Source: Hyunsoonleella pacifica
Lineage (GTDB): Bacteria; Bacteroidota; Bacteroidia; Flavobacteriales; Flavobacteriaceae
NCBI RefSeq assembly: GCF_004310335.1
Contig: NZ_SIRS01000008.1
Span: 25,044-89,043, forward strand
DNA: 64,000 bases
Direction: 5' to 3'
Numbering within the stretch: position 1 is the first letter of the stretch; every line of letters begins with the position of its first letter. Under the pieces are notes generated by a model. That model worked only from the letters and a program-made list of their open reading frames with translations, was not told where the DNA came from and did not search any database. The position numbers were made by a program, and so were the translations under genes. Shown in pieces: positions 35,265 through 45,365 of this stretch.

Positions 35265-36288
35265 TATTCATTTGTATTTCTTTTGAAGTGGAATTTACCA
35301 TACCGCTTATTACTGGAATCATTTTATTTATAAAACTCGTCATGTGACCAAAATCTAATTTATCTGCTTCGTCATCGACATGATGATAATACTTGAAGTT
35401 GGTAAAATCGAAAGTAGAAATTGCATGCGCTGGTACATTAAACTGCTTATAAAACGGATAATTATCTGACCGTTTAAACAATTGAAACTCCTTAGCTTTC
35501 GGAAAAAAACCTATAATTTCTGAACCTGCATAATCATTTAATTTTTTAGCGATATTAGATTTTTCAAAACCAGTAATGTATGCCATAACTTCAGTTTCAG
35601 CCCTTGGCACTCCTATCATTTCGAAATTGATCATGGTGTATAAATCCATGCCTTTTCCTTTTAATCGTTTAGCCAAATGCTCTGATCCTTTTAACCCCAT
35701 TTCCTCAGCAGCATATAGTGTAAATAATAAACTTCTTCTATTTCGTTTTGTTTTTGCAAAATATCTTGACCATTCCATAACAGCTGCTGTACCTGAAGCA
35801 TCGTCATTTGCACCATTCGCGATATTATCACCTTCTACTTCTTTTGCCGTACCTATGTGGTCGTAGTGTGCTCCAAGAATCACAAATTCATTTTTTAATT
35901 CTGGATCGCTACCTTCTACATAACCTACAATATTGTAACCTACTATATTTTTTAAATTAAAACTATCTCGATACGTTTTAAAATAAGGTTTTACACTATT
36001 CTCCTTGAAAAAATTCTCGATATATATAGCAGCTTTTTCTATGCCTTTGGTCCCCGTATTTCTTCCTTCTAATTCATCTGAAGCTAAATATTCTAGACTA
36101 GATTGAACATCCTTAAGAATTATATTATCCGCTAGATCAGGAACCATAGTCTCGTTAGTATTAGCTTCTATTCTTGATGTATTAGAAGGAGTATTATCTA
36201 TAGAATTAGGATTCGTTTCAATTATCTTTTTTTGTCCGCCGCAACTTAAAATTAGAATTAACAGAAATAAGCTAAATATTTTTTTCAT
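35257..36288 (-). CDS. M28-family aminopeptidase lipoprotein
   Basis: The 343-residue product has a lipobox ending at Cys16 (LILSC) and a low-complexity linker to about residue 50. The di-zinc site residues are in LGAHYDHIG, NGANDDASGTAAVMEW, and AAEEMGLKGS, with the last His in YYHHVDDEADKL. This is the M28 aminopeptidase family, acting on peptides in the periplasm or at the outer membrane. It is first in the run with the dehydrogenase and HAD genes. Confidence 0.92.
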   Translation of the reverse strand: MKKIFSLFLLILILSCGGQKKIIETNPNSIDNTPSNTSRIEANTNETMVPDLADNIILKDVQSSLEYLASDELEGRNTGTKGIEKAAIYIENFFKENSVKPYFKTYRDSFNLKNIVGYNIVGYVEGSDPELKNEFVILGAHYDHIGTAKEVEGDNIANGANDDASGTAAVMEWSRYFAKTKRNRRSLLFTLYAAEEMGLKGSEHLAKRLKGKGMDLYTMINFEMIGVPRAETEVMAYITGFEKSNIAKKLNDYAGSEIIGFFPKAKEFQLFKRSDNYPFYKQFNVPAHAISTFDFTNFKYYHHVDDEADKLDFGHMTSFINKMIPVISGMVNSTSKEIQMNNE

Positions 36289-36313
36289 GGTTACATCTTT
36301 AAAAATTTAAAGA

Positions 36314-36352
36314 TAAAAAAAACCTGTCTCTAAATATTATAGAAACAGGTCT
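36314..36352 (-). terminator. Intrinsic terminator after the pdhA-pdhC operon
   Basis: On the minus strand, ACCTGTTTC-type and GACAGGT arms pair around an AT loop, followed by a long T run (the A run at 36314-36322). It lies about 55 bases beyond the pdhC stop and before the M28 gene. Confidence 0.75.
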
Positions 36353-36406
36353 TACTTAAAAATCATTATTTATGACATCCTGAAATGAATCAGAGTGTTA
36401 CTATTT

Positions 36407-38038
36407 TTAAACTAACATTGTCACAGGATTCTCGATATAACCTTTTAATGTTTGAAGAAACTGCGCTCCAGTTGCTCCATCTACGGTTCTGTGATCGCAA
36501 GCCAAAGTTAGTTTCATTGTATTTCCAACTACAATTTCTCCATCTTTTACAACAGGTTTTTGAACTATGGATCCAACAGATAAAATTGCTGAATTAGGTT
36601 GATTGATAATTGAAGTAAAATAATCAATCCCAAACATTCCTAAGTTTGATACTGTGAATGTACTACCAGACATCTCATCTGGAGTCAGTTTTTTATTTCT
36701 TGCTTTTCCTGCTAATTCTTTAACCTCAGCTCCAATTTGTGGTAAGCTTTGCTCATTAGCAAAACGAACTACTGGTACTACCAATCCGTCTGGTACAGCA
36801 ACAGCTACACCTATATGAACATGATTGTTTAAACGCATTCTATCATCAAACCATTGCGAATTAACTTGTGGGTGCTGCTTAAGCGCCATTGCACAAGCTT
36901 TTACAACTATATCGTTAAACGAAATTTTTGTATCTGGTATCGAGTTAAATTGCTTACGGAAAGCAATAGCATTATCCATATCAAATTCTACTGCCAAATA
37001 ATAATGTGGTGCTGAGAATTTAGACTTAGTTAATGATTTTGCAATCGCTTTACGCATTTGAGAATTTGGTACCTCATCAAAATCTTCTTGACCAGATGGC
37101 ACAAACTTGCCAACAGCGGCTGCTCCTGCGGCTGGTTCGTAATTTTCAATATCGCGTTTTATAATACGTCCATTTTCACCTGAACCTTGAACTTTGGTTA
37201 AATTAATACCTTTCTCCTCTGCTAATTTTTTAGCTAAAGGCGAAACATATACCCTACCATTTTCGGTTAAAGGGGTTGGCGTAGGTACTTTTGATTTTGT
37301 TTCTGTTTTAGCAGGCGCAGGTTTTGACACTTCTGCTTTTGCTTCAACTTTTGGCGCTTCCTCTTTAGCTGAGGCTGGCGATGATGCTGAAAAGTTTGCT
37401 GCAACACTAGAAACATCAGTTCCAGCTGGACCTATTATAGCTAAAAGCTCATCTACTTTAGCAGATTCGCCTTCTTTTAATCCTATTTCTAATAAAGTAC
37501 CTGATTGGAACGATTCAAATTCCATCGTAGCTTTGTCAGTTTCTATTTCAGCTAGAATATCGCCTTCTTCAACTGCATCTCCAACTTGTTTTAACCAAGT
37601 AGCGACAGTACCTTCTTCCATGGTGTCACTTAAACGTGGCATGGTAACAACAATAACGCCTTCTGGTAGCTCTGCTTTAGCTCCCCCAGAATCTTTAGAC
37701 GCCTCTGCTTCAATTGTAGTAGTTGTTTCTGAGGCTTTTTCTTCTGCAACTTCATCAGAAGTATTACCATCTCCATTTAATAATGCCGAAATATCTTCTC
37801 CGTCATCTCCAATTATAGCCAATAGTTCATCTACCTTTGTAGTTTCTCCTTCTTGAACACCAATATGAAGTAACGTTCCTTCATTAAAGGATTCGAATTC
37901 CATAGTAGCCTTATCTGTTTCAATCTCAGCTAAAATATCTCCTTCTTCAATTTTATCACCTACTTTTTTTAACCAAGTAGCGACAGTTCCTTCTTCCATT
38001 GTGTCGCTCAATCGAGGCATGTTTACAACTATTGCCAT
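36407..38038 (-). CDS. pdhC: Pyruvate dehydrogenase complex E2, dihydrolipoyl acetyltransferase
   Basis: The 543-residue product has two N-terminal lipoyl domains, each with an ETDKATMEFE lipoylation site (near residues 44 and 168). An Ala/Pro/Lys-rich linker follows, then a peripheral subunit-binding domain (YVSPLAKKLAEEKGI, about 268-305). The acyltransferase domain ends with the catalytic motif DHRTVDGA. It transfers the acetyl group from E1 to CoA. It lies three bases after pdhA in one operon. E1 beta and E3 are not in the window. Confidence 0.96.
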   Translation of the reverse strand: MAIVVNMPRLSDTMEEGTVATWLKKVGDKIEEGDILAEIETDKATMEFESFNEGTLLHIGVQEGETTKVDELLAIIGDDGEDISALLNGDGNTSDEVAEEKASETTTTIEAEASKDSGGAKAELPEGVIVVTMPRLSDTMEEGTVATWLKQVGDAVEEGDILAEIETDKATMEFESFQSGTLLEIGLKEGESAKVDELLAIIGPAGTDVSSVAANFSASSPASAKEEAPKVEAKAEVSKPAPAKTETKSKVPTPTPLTENGRVYVSPLAKKLAEEKGINLTKVQGSGENGRIIKRDIENYEPAAGAAAVGKFVPSGQEDFDEVPNSQMRKAIAKSLTKSKFSAPHYYLAVEFDMDNAIAFRKQFNSIPDTKISFNDIVVKACAMALKQHPQVNSQWFDDRMRLNNHVHIGVAVAVPDGLVVPVVRFANEQSLPQIGAEVKELAGKARNKKLTPDEMSGSTFTVSNLGMFGIDYFTSIINQPNSAILSVGSIVQKPVVKDGEIVVGNTMKLTLACDHRTVDGATGAQFLQTLKGYIENPVTMLV

Positions 38039-38041
38039 ATC

Positions 38042-39040
38042 TTATAATTTGTGTGGTATAAATGGATAATCTTCTTGCTCGTAAACCATATCGTAAAGTT
38101 GTTGCACTTCTGGGAAAGGAGATTCCTCAGCAAATTTTTCGCATTCCGCTACTTTGTCCTTAACGCTCTTGTCAATCTCTTTAATATCATCCTCAGTAGC
38201 ATATTTCTTTTCCAGAATAACGTCTTTTACCTGCGTTATCGGGTCTATCTTTTTATATTCTGCTACTTCGTCTTTGGTTCTATAATGTTGTGCATCAGAC
38301 ATAGAGTGACCTCTGTAACGATAGGTTTTCAATTCTAAAAATGTTGGCCCTCCACCTTTTCGTGCACGCTGAATTGCTTCATCAAAAGCTTCTGCCACTT
38401 TTACAGGATTCATCCCATCAACAGGTCCACAAGGCATTTCGTAGCCTAAACCTAATTTCCAAATATCATCGTGATTTGCTGTACGCTCTACCGATGTACC
38501 CATGGCATATCCGTTGTTTTCACAAACAAATACCACTGGTAAATTCCAAAGCATTGCTAAATTAAATGTTTCATGTAAAGAACCTTGTCTTGCAGCTCCA
38601 TCTCCAAAACAGCACAAAGTAACTGCATCACTATTATGATATTTATCTCCAAAAGCAATACCTGCTCCTAGAGGAATTTGACCTCCAACAATACCATGAC
38701 CGCCATAAAAACGATGTTCCTTTGAAAAAATGTGCATGGATCCTCCCATACCTTTTGACGTGCCCGTTACTTTGCCATACAACTCTGCCATGACACGTTT
38801 AGGGTCTACACCCATCCCTATAGGTTGCACATGATTACGATACGCTGTAATCATCTTATCTTTTGTAAGATCCATAGCATGTAAGGCTCCTGCTAAAACT
38901 GCTTCTTGACCATTGTATAAGTGAAGAAATCCTCTTACTTTCTGTTGAATATATACTGCAGCAAGTTTATCTTCAAACTTTCTCCAAAATAACATGTCTT
39001 CATACCATTTTAGGTATACTTCTTTCGTTATTTTTTGCAT
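38042..39040 (-). CDS. pdhA: Pyruvate dehydrogenase E1 component, alpha subunit
   Basis: The 332-residue product has the E1 alpha pattern: FLHLYNGQEAV, ITAYRNHVQPIGMG, and the thiamine-diphosphate motif GDGAARQGSLHETFNLA followed by NN at ENNGYAMGT. The phosphorylation-loop-like segment YRYRGHSMSDAQHYR is also present. It decarboxylates pyruvate with E1 beta (encoded elsewhere) and hands the acetyl group to the E2 encoded downstream. A CAAAAGTA at 39074-39081 is a reverse-strand TAnnTTTG -7 candidate. Confidence 0.96.
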   Translation of the reverse strand: MQKITKEVYLKWYEDMLFWRKFEDKLAAVYIQQKVRGFLHLYNGQEAVLAGALHAMDLTKDKMITAYRNHVQPIGMGVDPKRVMAELYGKVTGTSKGMGGSMHIFSKEHRFYGGHGIVGGQIPLGAGIAFGDKYHNSDAVTLCCFGDGAARQGSLHETFNLAMLWNLPVVFVCENNGYAMGTSVERTANHDDIWKLGLGYEMPCGPVDGMNPVKVAEAFDEAIQRARKGGGPTFLELKTYRYRGHSMSDAQHYRTKDEVAEYKKIDPITQVKDVILEKKYATEDDIKEIDKSVKDKVAECEKFAEESPFPEVQQLYDMVYEQEDYPFIPHKL

Positions 39041-39217
39041 CTACTTTAATTAAGGTTTTACTTATGCGAAATACAAAAGTAATACATTGATTGGTTTTGG
39101 GAAAACCCTTTAGGTTTGAAAGCATAAAAAATGCGAAAAATTTATATTTCATAGTGTTTTTTCGTCAATTATGTCATGATACATTATTAGACCTACTGTT
39201 TTTAAAATTTAAGTGGT

Positions 39218-39700
39218 TTATAATTGAGATTTATCAAAAATGAGTGGTAATAAATTCTTTAAAGAATTAGACTTTAAAACTTTTCCTGAAGTACCCATGA
39301 AATATATTTCTATTGGCGAATTTTGATTGACTTCATATTCGGCAATAGATTGCCTACATGCTCCACATGGAGGAATAGGTTGAGAGGTTTCTCCCTTTAA
39401 ACTTCCTGCTACAATTACCATTTTTAATATTTTAGAACCTGAATATTTAGCTCCTGCATAATAAATAGCTGTTCTTTCTGCACAAAGTCCTGAAGGGTAA
39501 GATGCATTTTCTTGGTTACTACCTGTAACTACCTCGCCATTTTCTATTAAAATTGCTGCACCAACTGCAAAGTTAGAGTATGGGGCATAGGCAGTTGTTC
39601 TAGCTTCTCTGGCTTTTTTAACTAAATTAATTACATCTTGAGGTAACTCTGATACGTTTTCAAAAACTTGAAAAACTATTTCCTGCTTTATTTCTTTCAT
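39218..39700 (-). CDS. cdd: Cytidine deaminase
   Basis: The 160-residue protein has the zinc and catalytic residues of the tetrameric cytidine deaminase: Cys73-Ala-Glu75 in SGLCAERTA, and Cys112 and Cys115 in PPCGACRQ. It deaminates cytidine and deoxycytidine for pyrimidine salvage. It lies between pdhA and porV on the same strand but with gaps of about 100-180 bases, so probably as a separate unit. Confidence 0.95.
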   Translation of the reverse strand: MKEIKQEIVFQVFENVSELPQDVINLVKKAREARTTAYAPYSNFAVGAAILIENGEVVTGSNQENASYPSGLCAERTAIYYAGAKYSGSKILKMVIVAGSLKGETSQPIPPCGACRQSIAEYEVNQNSPIEIYFMGTSGKVLKSNSLKNLLPLIFDKSQL

Positions 39701-39742
39701 ATGAAGGTTTATAGTTCTCTAAAGTTACAAACTATTTTAAAC

Positions 39743-39771
39743 AAAAAACTACTGCCTATATAGCAGTAGTC
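39743..39771 (-). terminator. Intrinsic terminator after porV
   Basis: ACTACTGC and GCAGTAGT pair around CTATATA; on the minus strand the hairpin is followed by a T run (A run at 39743-39748). It is 28 bases beyond the porV stop. Confidence 0.8.
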
Positions 39772-39798
39772 TTTAATTATATTTTAAGGTTCTTTCTA

Positions 39799-41022
39799 TT
39801 AATATTCTAAATATTCTCCATCACCAATATTAAATGTTAGAGAAAATCTAAGTGTATTTTCTAATGGACTTTGCACTCTTGAAGCTGAAAATAAATAAGA
39901 CAAGTCTATGTTGATAACATTATATTTAAAACCTGCTCCTATCGCTAAAAATTTACGAGCTCCTTTATCTTCTGCTTCATTAAAATAGCCTGCTCTAAAT
40001 GCAAATGAATCTTGGTACATATATTCTGCTCCTAAAGACCATGTAAACTCTCTCAATTCTTCACTAAAACCTCCTGGGGCATCTCCAAAAGATTGAAATA
40101 TTCCTGATAAAAAACTTACATCCTGAGATTGTCCACCAATAATTACATTCTGCTCTAAATCTGTATCTTCATCAGCCTCATAAGTACCATTACCATTAAC
40201 ATCTGTAAATCTATCTCCTCTAAGAGGTGGCGTAGGCACTAGCAATTTAGCTACTTCAGCAGTAACTGCCACTTTATTATAATCATCAAAAATAAAATCA
40301 AATCCTGCTCCTAATCTTAACGTTGTTGGTTGAAAATTCTCAACACCTCCATCATCATACTTAAATTTAGGTCCTATATTTTGGATAGCAAATCCTGCTC
40401 TCCAACGTCCGTTAAAATCACTGTACGCCTCTTCTTCACTCTGATAAAATCCAGAAATATCAACACCAAAAGTGTTTGCAGATGACGCATCGTTGTTCCC
40501 TACATTTAATCTTAAATCTGAACGTAAATAACGCATAGCTACAGACATTGCAAATTGATCTGAAAGTCTTAGCGCATAAGAAGCATCAATGGTTAACTCG
40601 TTTGGTCTTTGAATAAGTGCTTCAGAAAACTCGTCTTCTACAAATTCAATGTCACCCAAAGAAAAATATTTTAAGCTCGCTGCAAAAGCACTACGTTCGT
40701 CTAATCTGTTAAAATAAGTTACATTACCTAAAAATATATCATTTACTAATCTGCTCAAATAAGGAGTATAACTCACTGCAACTCCTGATTTAGTTTCAGA
40801 AAACGCATACTTAGACGAATTCCATTGTTGCGAATAGGCATCTACTGATGTTGCTACTCCCATGTCTCCCATTGAGGCAGCTCTTGCATCTGCGGCAATC
40901 AAAACAAAAGGTACGCCTGTTGTTATTACTCGTGTATCATCAGCATCTGGAATTACTACTGTTTGTGCGGTTAAGTTAAGCGTAAATACTAATGTAAATA
41001 GCGCTAATAATGTATTCTTCAT
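39799..41022 (-). CDS. porV: Type IX secretion outer-membrane protein PorV (LptO)
   Basis: The 407-residue product has a signal peptide (to about Ala19) and a beta-barrel of the FadL-like PorV family. The N-terminal GVPFVLIAADARAASMGDMG plug segment and repeated amphipathic strands (SLKYFSLGDIEF, WSLGAEYMYQDSFAFRAGY) are typical. It ends in an aromatic strand. PorV is the outer-membrane shuttle that delivers cargo C-terminal domains to PorU. It lies downstream of porU on the same strand, the usual order. CAAATATA at 41041-41048 is a reverse-strand -7 candidate for it. Confidence 0.92.
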   Translation of the reverse strand: MKNTLLALFTLVFTLNLTAQTVVIPDADDTRVITTGVPFVLIAADARAASMGDMGVATSVDAYSQQWNSSKYAFSETKSGVAVSYTPYLSRLVNDIFLGNVTYFNRLDERSAFAASLKYFSLGDIEFVEDEFSEALIQRPNELTIDASYALRLSDQFAMSVAMRYLRSDLRLNVGNNDASSANTFGVDISGFYQSEEEAYSDFNGRWRAGFAIQNIGPKFKYDDGGVENFQPTTLRLGAGFDFIFDDYNKVAVTAEVAKLLVPTPPLRGDRFTDVNGNGTYEADEDTDLEQNVIIGGQSQDVSFLSGIFQSFGDAPGGFSEELREFTWSLGAEYMYQDSFAFRAGYFNEAEDKGARKFLAIGAGFKYNVINIDLSYLFSASRVQSPLENTLRFSLTFNIGDGEYLEY

Positions 41023-41217
41023 AGTTGAGTTTTATAGTTGCAAATATAATTTTTTATTGATAACTCATCTTCACTTTTATTATTTCCTAAAAAATGGCTA
41101 AAATCAATCTTTATTTCGTTAGTTTTCTCATGCGTATCGCTACTATGCATTTCTAAAACCGCCTCATCTATATTAATTTCAACTCATTTTCGGTTAAACA
41201 CGAAAAGTCAATATGTG

Positions 41218-44200
41218 TTATAGTATCACAAGTTTCTCTATTTTCTCCACCTTTTTATTAAGTAGGTTAGATTTTACTGTTAACTTATAAATATAAACGC
41301 CCTTCCCAATTTTTTCTCCAAAATCATCTCTTCCATCCCAAACAATATCTTTAGACAGAGAACTGGTTGCTTTTATACCTCCAGATGTTTGCCCATTTAA
41401 CGTTCTCACTAGCTTACCGGAAACTGTGAATATCTGTATAGAAACGTCTAAAGGTTGTGAACTATTGTGGTTGAACCAAAATTCTGTATAATTCACAAAC
41501 GGATTTGGATAATTCAACACGTTATTAATTACAAGTTCTTGATCTTCGTCAAATACAATAAATTGAATTTCGGAGGTTGACGAGTTATTATATACATCCC
41601 AAGCTTTAAGTGTTAATGTGTGTAACCCTGGCTCTAAATCTCTAAAGGGAAAGCTAACTATTCCTCTTTGGTAATTATCAACTTCGGTTTCGTAATAATC
41701 GTTTAAAACAAAAGGATTGGTTTCATCTCCATCAATTATTGCTACTATATCATGACCAATACCGCTAGCTGTATTTATACCATTTGCATCTTCTAATTTT
41801 GCCAATAATGTTGGAGACTCATTAGTTATTCCTCCTGAAACAAAATTTTCATCATTCATGAAAATATTGATAACAGGCCCTGTATTATCTTCTTCCGCAT
41901 TTTCATTTACACCTCCAATTCTTATATTAGATATATCTGCTCCAGTTTGATTTTCAGATAGCACATTATTCCTAGCATAAAAACTTACTCTACCTAAACC
42001 AACTGGCACACCAATATCCTTTGGTACTACAAACTCAAATTCAAACTGCCCATTAGTTACTGACGCTTGGCCTCTAAAAACAATAGCACCTAATGTTTTA
42101 AAATCCAACTGTATTAAAGTACCTGCATTTGTTGTATTATCATTTGCCAATGTTTGCCTGTCTATAAACTTATCATAAATTGTTGTAGACACTACTCCAT
42201 TATAGTCACTTAAAAGATTACCATTTACATCTGTAACTTCTCCTGCCAATTTCACTCTACTTAATGCCTTTAAGGTATCAGTAGATTGCGCAATTGGTGT
42301 ATCGTTTATTTCAGTTAAGCGAATATTTGGTTTAGGAAATGCTAATTTCATAGCTGGGTCTCCAATATAAAACACTAATCTTCTTTGGGATGCAAAACCT
42401 ATATTAGGGTCATTTTTAGCTAATCTTAAGGCCTCAGCCATAGTTGGATATTCATCATCATCAAAACCATCATTATCACTAAAAGAGAACAAATATTGTC
42501 CTAATGTGTTATTGAATGTTATACCAAAATTCACAAATACTTGCCTTGTTGTTGTAATTAAACTTATGGCTCCTGCTTGCTTATTCCAATATGTAAATTC
42601 TCCTGCCGTTTGTCTAAAGGGGTTATCAAACTTGGTAAACTCACAAGTTACTGTTACAAAACAGTTTAATTTGCAGAAATTCTTTAAGTTATCAATTGAG
42701 GGTACATCAAAAATACGCTCTTGAGACAAGCCTTCTTCTCCTCCATGCCCAAAATAGTTTACCACTAAAGCTCCATTATCTATAGCATTCGAAATTTCTT
42801 CGTTAACTTCTGGGTACCTCTCTCCTCCCGCTGAAGATTCTTGCTGAAAAGCATCAGCATGTATCTTTATAACATTTACAAATGGTTTTTCATCGGTAAC
42901 CTCATCTCCTATATTATCTGTAGTTTGTTGAATTACTCCTTCCCAATTTTCATCTACATCATCAGAAACTACTACATAATTATTACGCCATCTCCCTAAA
43001 GATTCTTTTGCATAATAGGAATCTATTTTGTCCACCAATTCTCTTGCTCTTTGCGGAGTATCGGCTAAAACACGACCTACTGCTATATCCAAACGATCAC
43101 TATTATTCATTGCCCCTTCGTTATCATCCATCATCCCGTAAAAATCATCTGAAACAAAAGAGTTTGTCAAGTTTAAACTACTATAAGAATGCCACGAAGG
43201 CACAATATTTGTGTTATTGGGAATTCTGTCTTTGTAATCATAAGACCCGTCTCCAAATAAGCAGAGATATTTAATTCTTCTTTCAGGAGTACTTGCATTA
43301 TCATAAATATACTTTACTAAATTCCGTATGGCAGCAATATCTGGATTACTTGTACTAAATTCAGTATAAATCTCATCTAAACTTATAACTTTTACATTTA
43401 AACTATATTGATTTCGGTTAATTTGCGCCAAACGTTCAGCCTGATTTAGCATATTATTTGGAGCAACTATAAGATAATCGATATCTTGTACCCCTCCATC
43501 TAATCCATTAAAAATAGTGCCTTTAATATTTTGATTACGTATAGTTTTGTTAGCATCAAGTTTAGGCTCAAAATAATTTGATGCAGATAACGCCATAAAA
43601 ACCCTCTCCTCTCCCATAGCTGATGTGAAACTAAAGCTACTCTCTCCTTCAGTGTTTTCCACATTAGACACATTAAAAATATCCGTTACATCCCATACTT
43701 CAGATAACCTTGAGGCTTCTGATATAGTATACTCTGCGATTCCAGAATTATTAGTTACACTATTATTTTTGAAGCGAAACTGATTATTTTCAAACTTTAG
43801 TAACCTTGTTGCTTCCACTGATATATAATCCAAATACCCTAGAGCACTAGGGTTACCTTGATTGTTATAATTCAATTTTACATTAATTTCCTCTGAAGTC
43901 ACATTAAGGTCTCCTATAAAAGTATTTTGAGAACCAATTATGATCTCACTTGAAGAGCCAAAAGTTAAATTTTGTATTACAGTACCATTTACACTTACTT
44001 CCATTGAAGTATTACTTGAAGAGACCGCTGCTGCATAAACCCTTAAGCTAATAGGATTTGCTGTTACTAAATCTGGAAAATTAAATGTAAACTCTTGTTC
44101 ATTTTCAATATTAAATCGCTCACCAAACCAACGTCTTCCTACAGTCCCTACGTTATGGATATCTCTCTCATGAAACTGGTATTGTTGATATGTATTTATA

Positions 44201-45099
44201 CTTAAATCAACAGAACCAGAAGGCTGATTAAAAGGCACTATCCGTTTTCCATTACCTCCTCCAGCTGTTATGTAATAATAAGTTCTATCTGTATAAACAT
44301 TTATATTGGTATTACTCTCTGCATTAAATTCCTTTGGTCCTTCTCCATAAAAAAGTATATAATCTTCATTATCAAAAACACCATCTTGCTCTCCGACAAT
44401 CTTAATGGCGTTTTCAGTAACGTCAAAAGGTTGAGGTTCAGAATTACTGTAAGGTATCATACGTCCGCCATTCCCATAAATCTTAATAGTTCTAGGATCA
44501 ATAGTATTTACATTTACACCTAAACTCTGCAAGAAGTTTTTTGAAAGTTTAAAAACACCAGTAGTATCAATATAAAATTTATACCAATTACCAGAATTTA
44601 ATACTGAATTAGTTATAACCTTAGAATTCTTAAAGCTCTTACTCCTACTAGATAAATTATTACTTTGTGTTTTATAGCTTACTTGAAACGACATTACTTT
44701 TTTATAAGCACCTGTTTCATCTTTAACTATTGGAGAAATCTCTAGATAAGCAAATTGATTATCTCTGGATTTTGAATTTCTTAAAGTATACTTTAAAACA
44801 GTTGAAATTTTTGATACATCAATATCTAAAAGTTCAGCTTTGGTAATTCGTTGGTAATTTATATTATTTACAACAATAGATGCTTCATTTATATCGTTAG
44901 GCACTTCCCATTGCGCAATAAACTGTAATCCTTCATCAAAATCATAACTATAATTTTTTTCATTAAATACTGGAAGTTGAATGCTGTTTTTACCAAAAGT
45001 TAAAGTAGTGGTTCCATTCCAATCTATTGAAAAACTTTTTTTTTGCCCAAAAGCAAGACTAAACACTAGAAGTAATAAAATTAAAATTTTCTTTTTCAT
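41218..45099 (-). CDS. porU: Type IX secretion C-terminal signal peptidase PorU
   Basis: The 1293-residue product has a signal peptide and a gingipain-like C25 cysteine-peptidase domain. The catalytic His785 lies in NYFGHGGEEGLS and Cys819 in TVTCEFTKFD. The C-terminal about 90 residues form its own sorting-domain-like fold (SGKLVRTLNG, VWDGRDDFGEKIGKGVYIYKL). PorU cleaves the C-terminal domain from secreted proteins and attaches some of them to surface lipid. It works with PorV, encoded next to it, and is divergent from gldJ, a conserved arrangement. Confidence 0.95.
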   Translation of the reverse strand: MKKKILILLLLVFSLAFGQKKSFSIDWNGTTTLTFGKNSIQLPVFNEKNYSYDFDEGLQFIAQWEVPNDINEASIVVNNINYQRITKAELLDIDVSKISTVLKYTLRNSKSRDNQFAYLEISPIVKDETGAYKKVMSFQVSYKTQSNNLSSRSKSFKNSKVITNSVLNSGNWYKFYIDTTGVFKLSKNFLQSLGVNVNTIDPRTIKIYGNGGRMIPYSNSEPQPFDVTENAIKIVGEQDGVFDNEDYILFYGEGPKEFNAESNTNINVYTDRTYYYITAGGGNGKRIVPFNQPSGSVDLSINTYQQYQFHERDIHNVGTVGRRWFGERFNIENEQEFTFNFPDLVTANPISLRVYAAAVSSSNTSMEVSVNGTVIQNLTFGSSSEIIIGSQNTFIGDLNVTSEEINVKLNYNNQGNPSALGYLDYISVEATRLLKFENNQFRFKNNSVTNNSGIAEYTISEASRLSEVWDVTDIFNVSNVENTEGESSFSFTSAMGEERVFMALSASNYFEPKLDANKTIRNQNIKGTIFNGLDGGVQDIDYLIVAPNNMLNQAERLAQINRNQYSLNVKVISLDEIYTEFSTSNPDIAAIRNLVKYIYDNASTPERRIKYLCLFGDGSYDYKDRIPNNTNIVPSWHSYSSLNLTNSFVSDDFYGMMDDNEGAMNNSDRLDIAVGRVLADTPQRARELVDKIDSYYAKESLGRWRNNYVVVSDDVDENWEGVIQQTTDNIGDEVTDEKPFVNVIKIHADAFQQESSAGGERYPEVNEEISNAIDNGALVVNYFGHGGEEGLSQERIFDVPSIDNLKNFCKLNCFVTVTCEFTKFDNPFRQTAGEFTYWNKQAGAISLITTTRQVFVNFGITFNNTLGQYLFSFSDNDGFDDDEYPTMAEALRLAKNDPNIGFASQRRLVFYIGDPAMKLAFPKPNIRLTEINDTPIAQSTDTLKALSRVKLAGEVTDVNGNLLSDYNGVVSTTIYDKFIDRQTLANDNTTNAGTLIQLDFKTLGAIVFRGQASVTNGQFEFEFVVPKDIGVPVGLGRVSFYARNNVLSENQTGADISNIRIGGVNENAEEDNTGPVINIFMNDENFVSGGITNESPTLLAKLEDANGINTASGIGHDIVAIIDGDETNPFVLNDYYETEVDNYQRGIVSFPFRDLEPGLHTLTLKAWDVYNNSSTSEIQFIVFDEDQELVINNVLNYPNPFVNYTEFWFNHNSSQPLDVSIQIFTVSGKLVRTLNGQTSGGIKATSSLSKDIVWDGRDDFGEKIGKGVYIYKLTVKSNLLNKKVEKIEKLVIL

Positions 45100-45301
45100 G
45101 AGCTAGAATAACGTGTACAGCTTACAGTTATTATCAAATAAAGCAACAATTTTTTTCTCAACATCAAAAATACAATAATAATTTATGAAAAGTAACGTTA
45201 TTTCTATGCGATAGTTTAGAGAAAAGTGCCAAAATCATCGATGTAATACATTAAAAATAGGATGAAATACGTATTTTTTTCGTCAAAATGCAAAAAATAG
45301 C

Positions 45302-45331
45302 TTGTTCTGTAAGGTTTAATTCTTATATTGC
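45302..45331 (+). promoter_or_regulatory. Possible promoter for gldJ
   Basis: TTG at 45302-45304 and TATATTG at 45324-45330 are 19 bases apart, near the TTG-N19-TAnnTTTG consensus but one T short. It is 35 bases before the ATG. Confidence 0.4.
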
Positions 45332-45365
45332 AGCACCAAAACAAAAATTTAGCTTACTTAAACGT

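Noticed and set aside
37194..37856. Plus-strand open frame of 220 codons inside pdhC
   Set aside because: It lies entirely antisense to the lipoyl and linker part of pdhC, which has strong family motifs. Its composition (Ser/Ala/Pro/Val-rich) is what the complement of the Ala/Glu/Lys-rich linker gives.
44535..44553. Single TTGAAAGTTT half site within porU
   Set aside because: Only one arm of the GbsR-type palindrome is present and it is inside a coding region, as expected by chance in AT-rich DNA.
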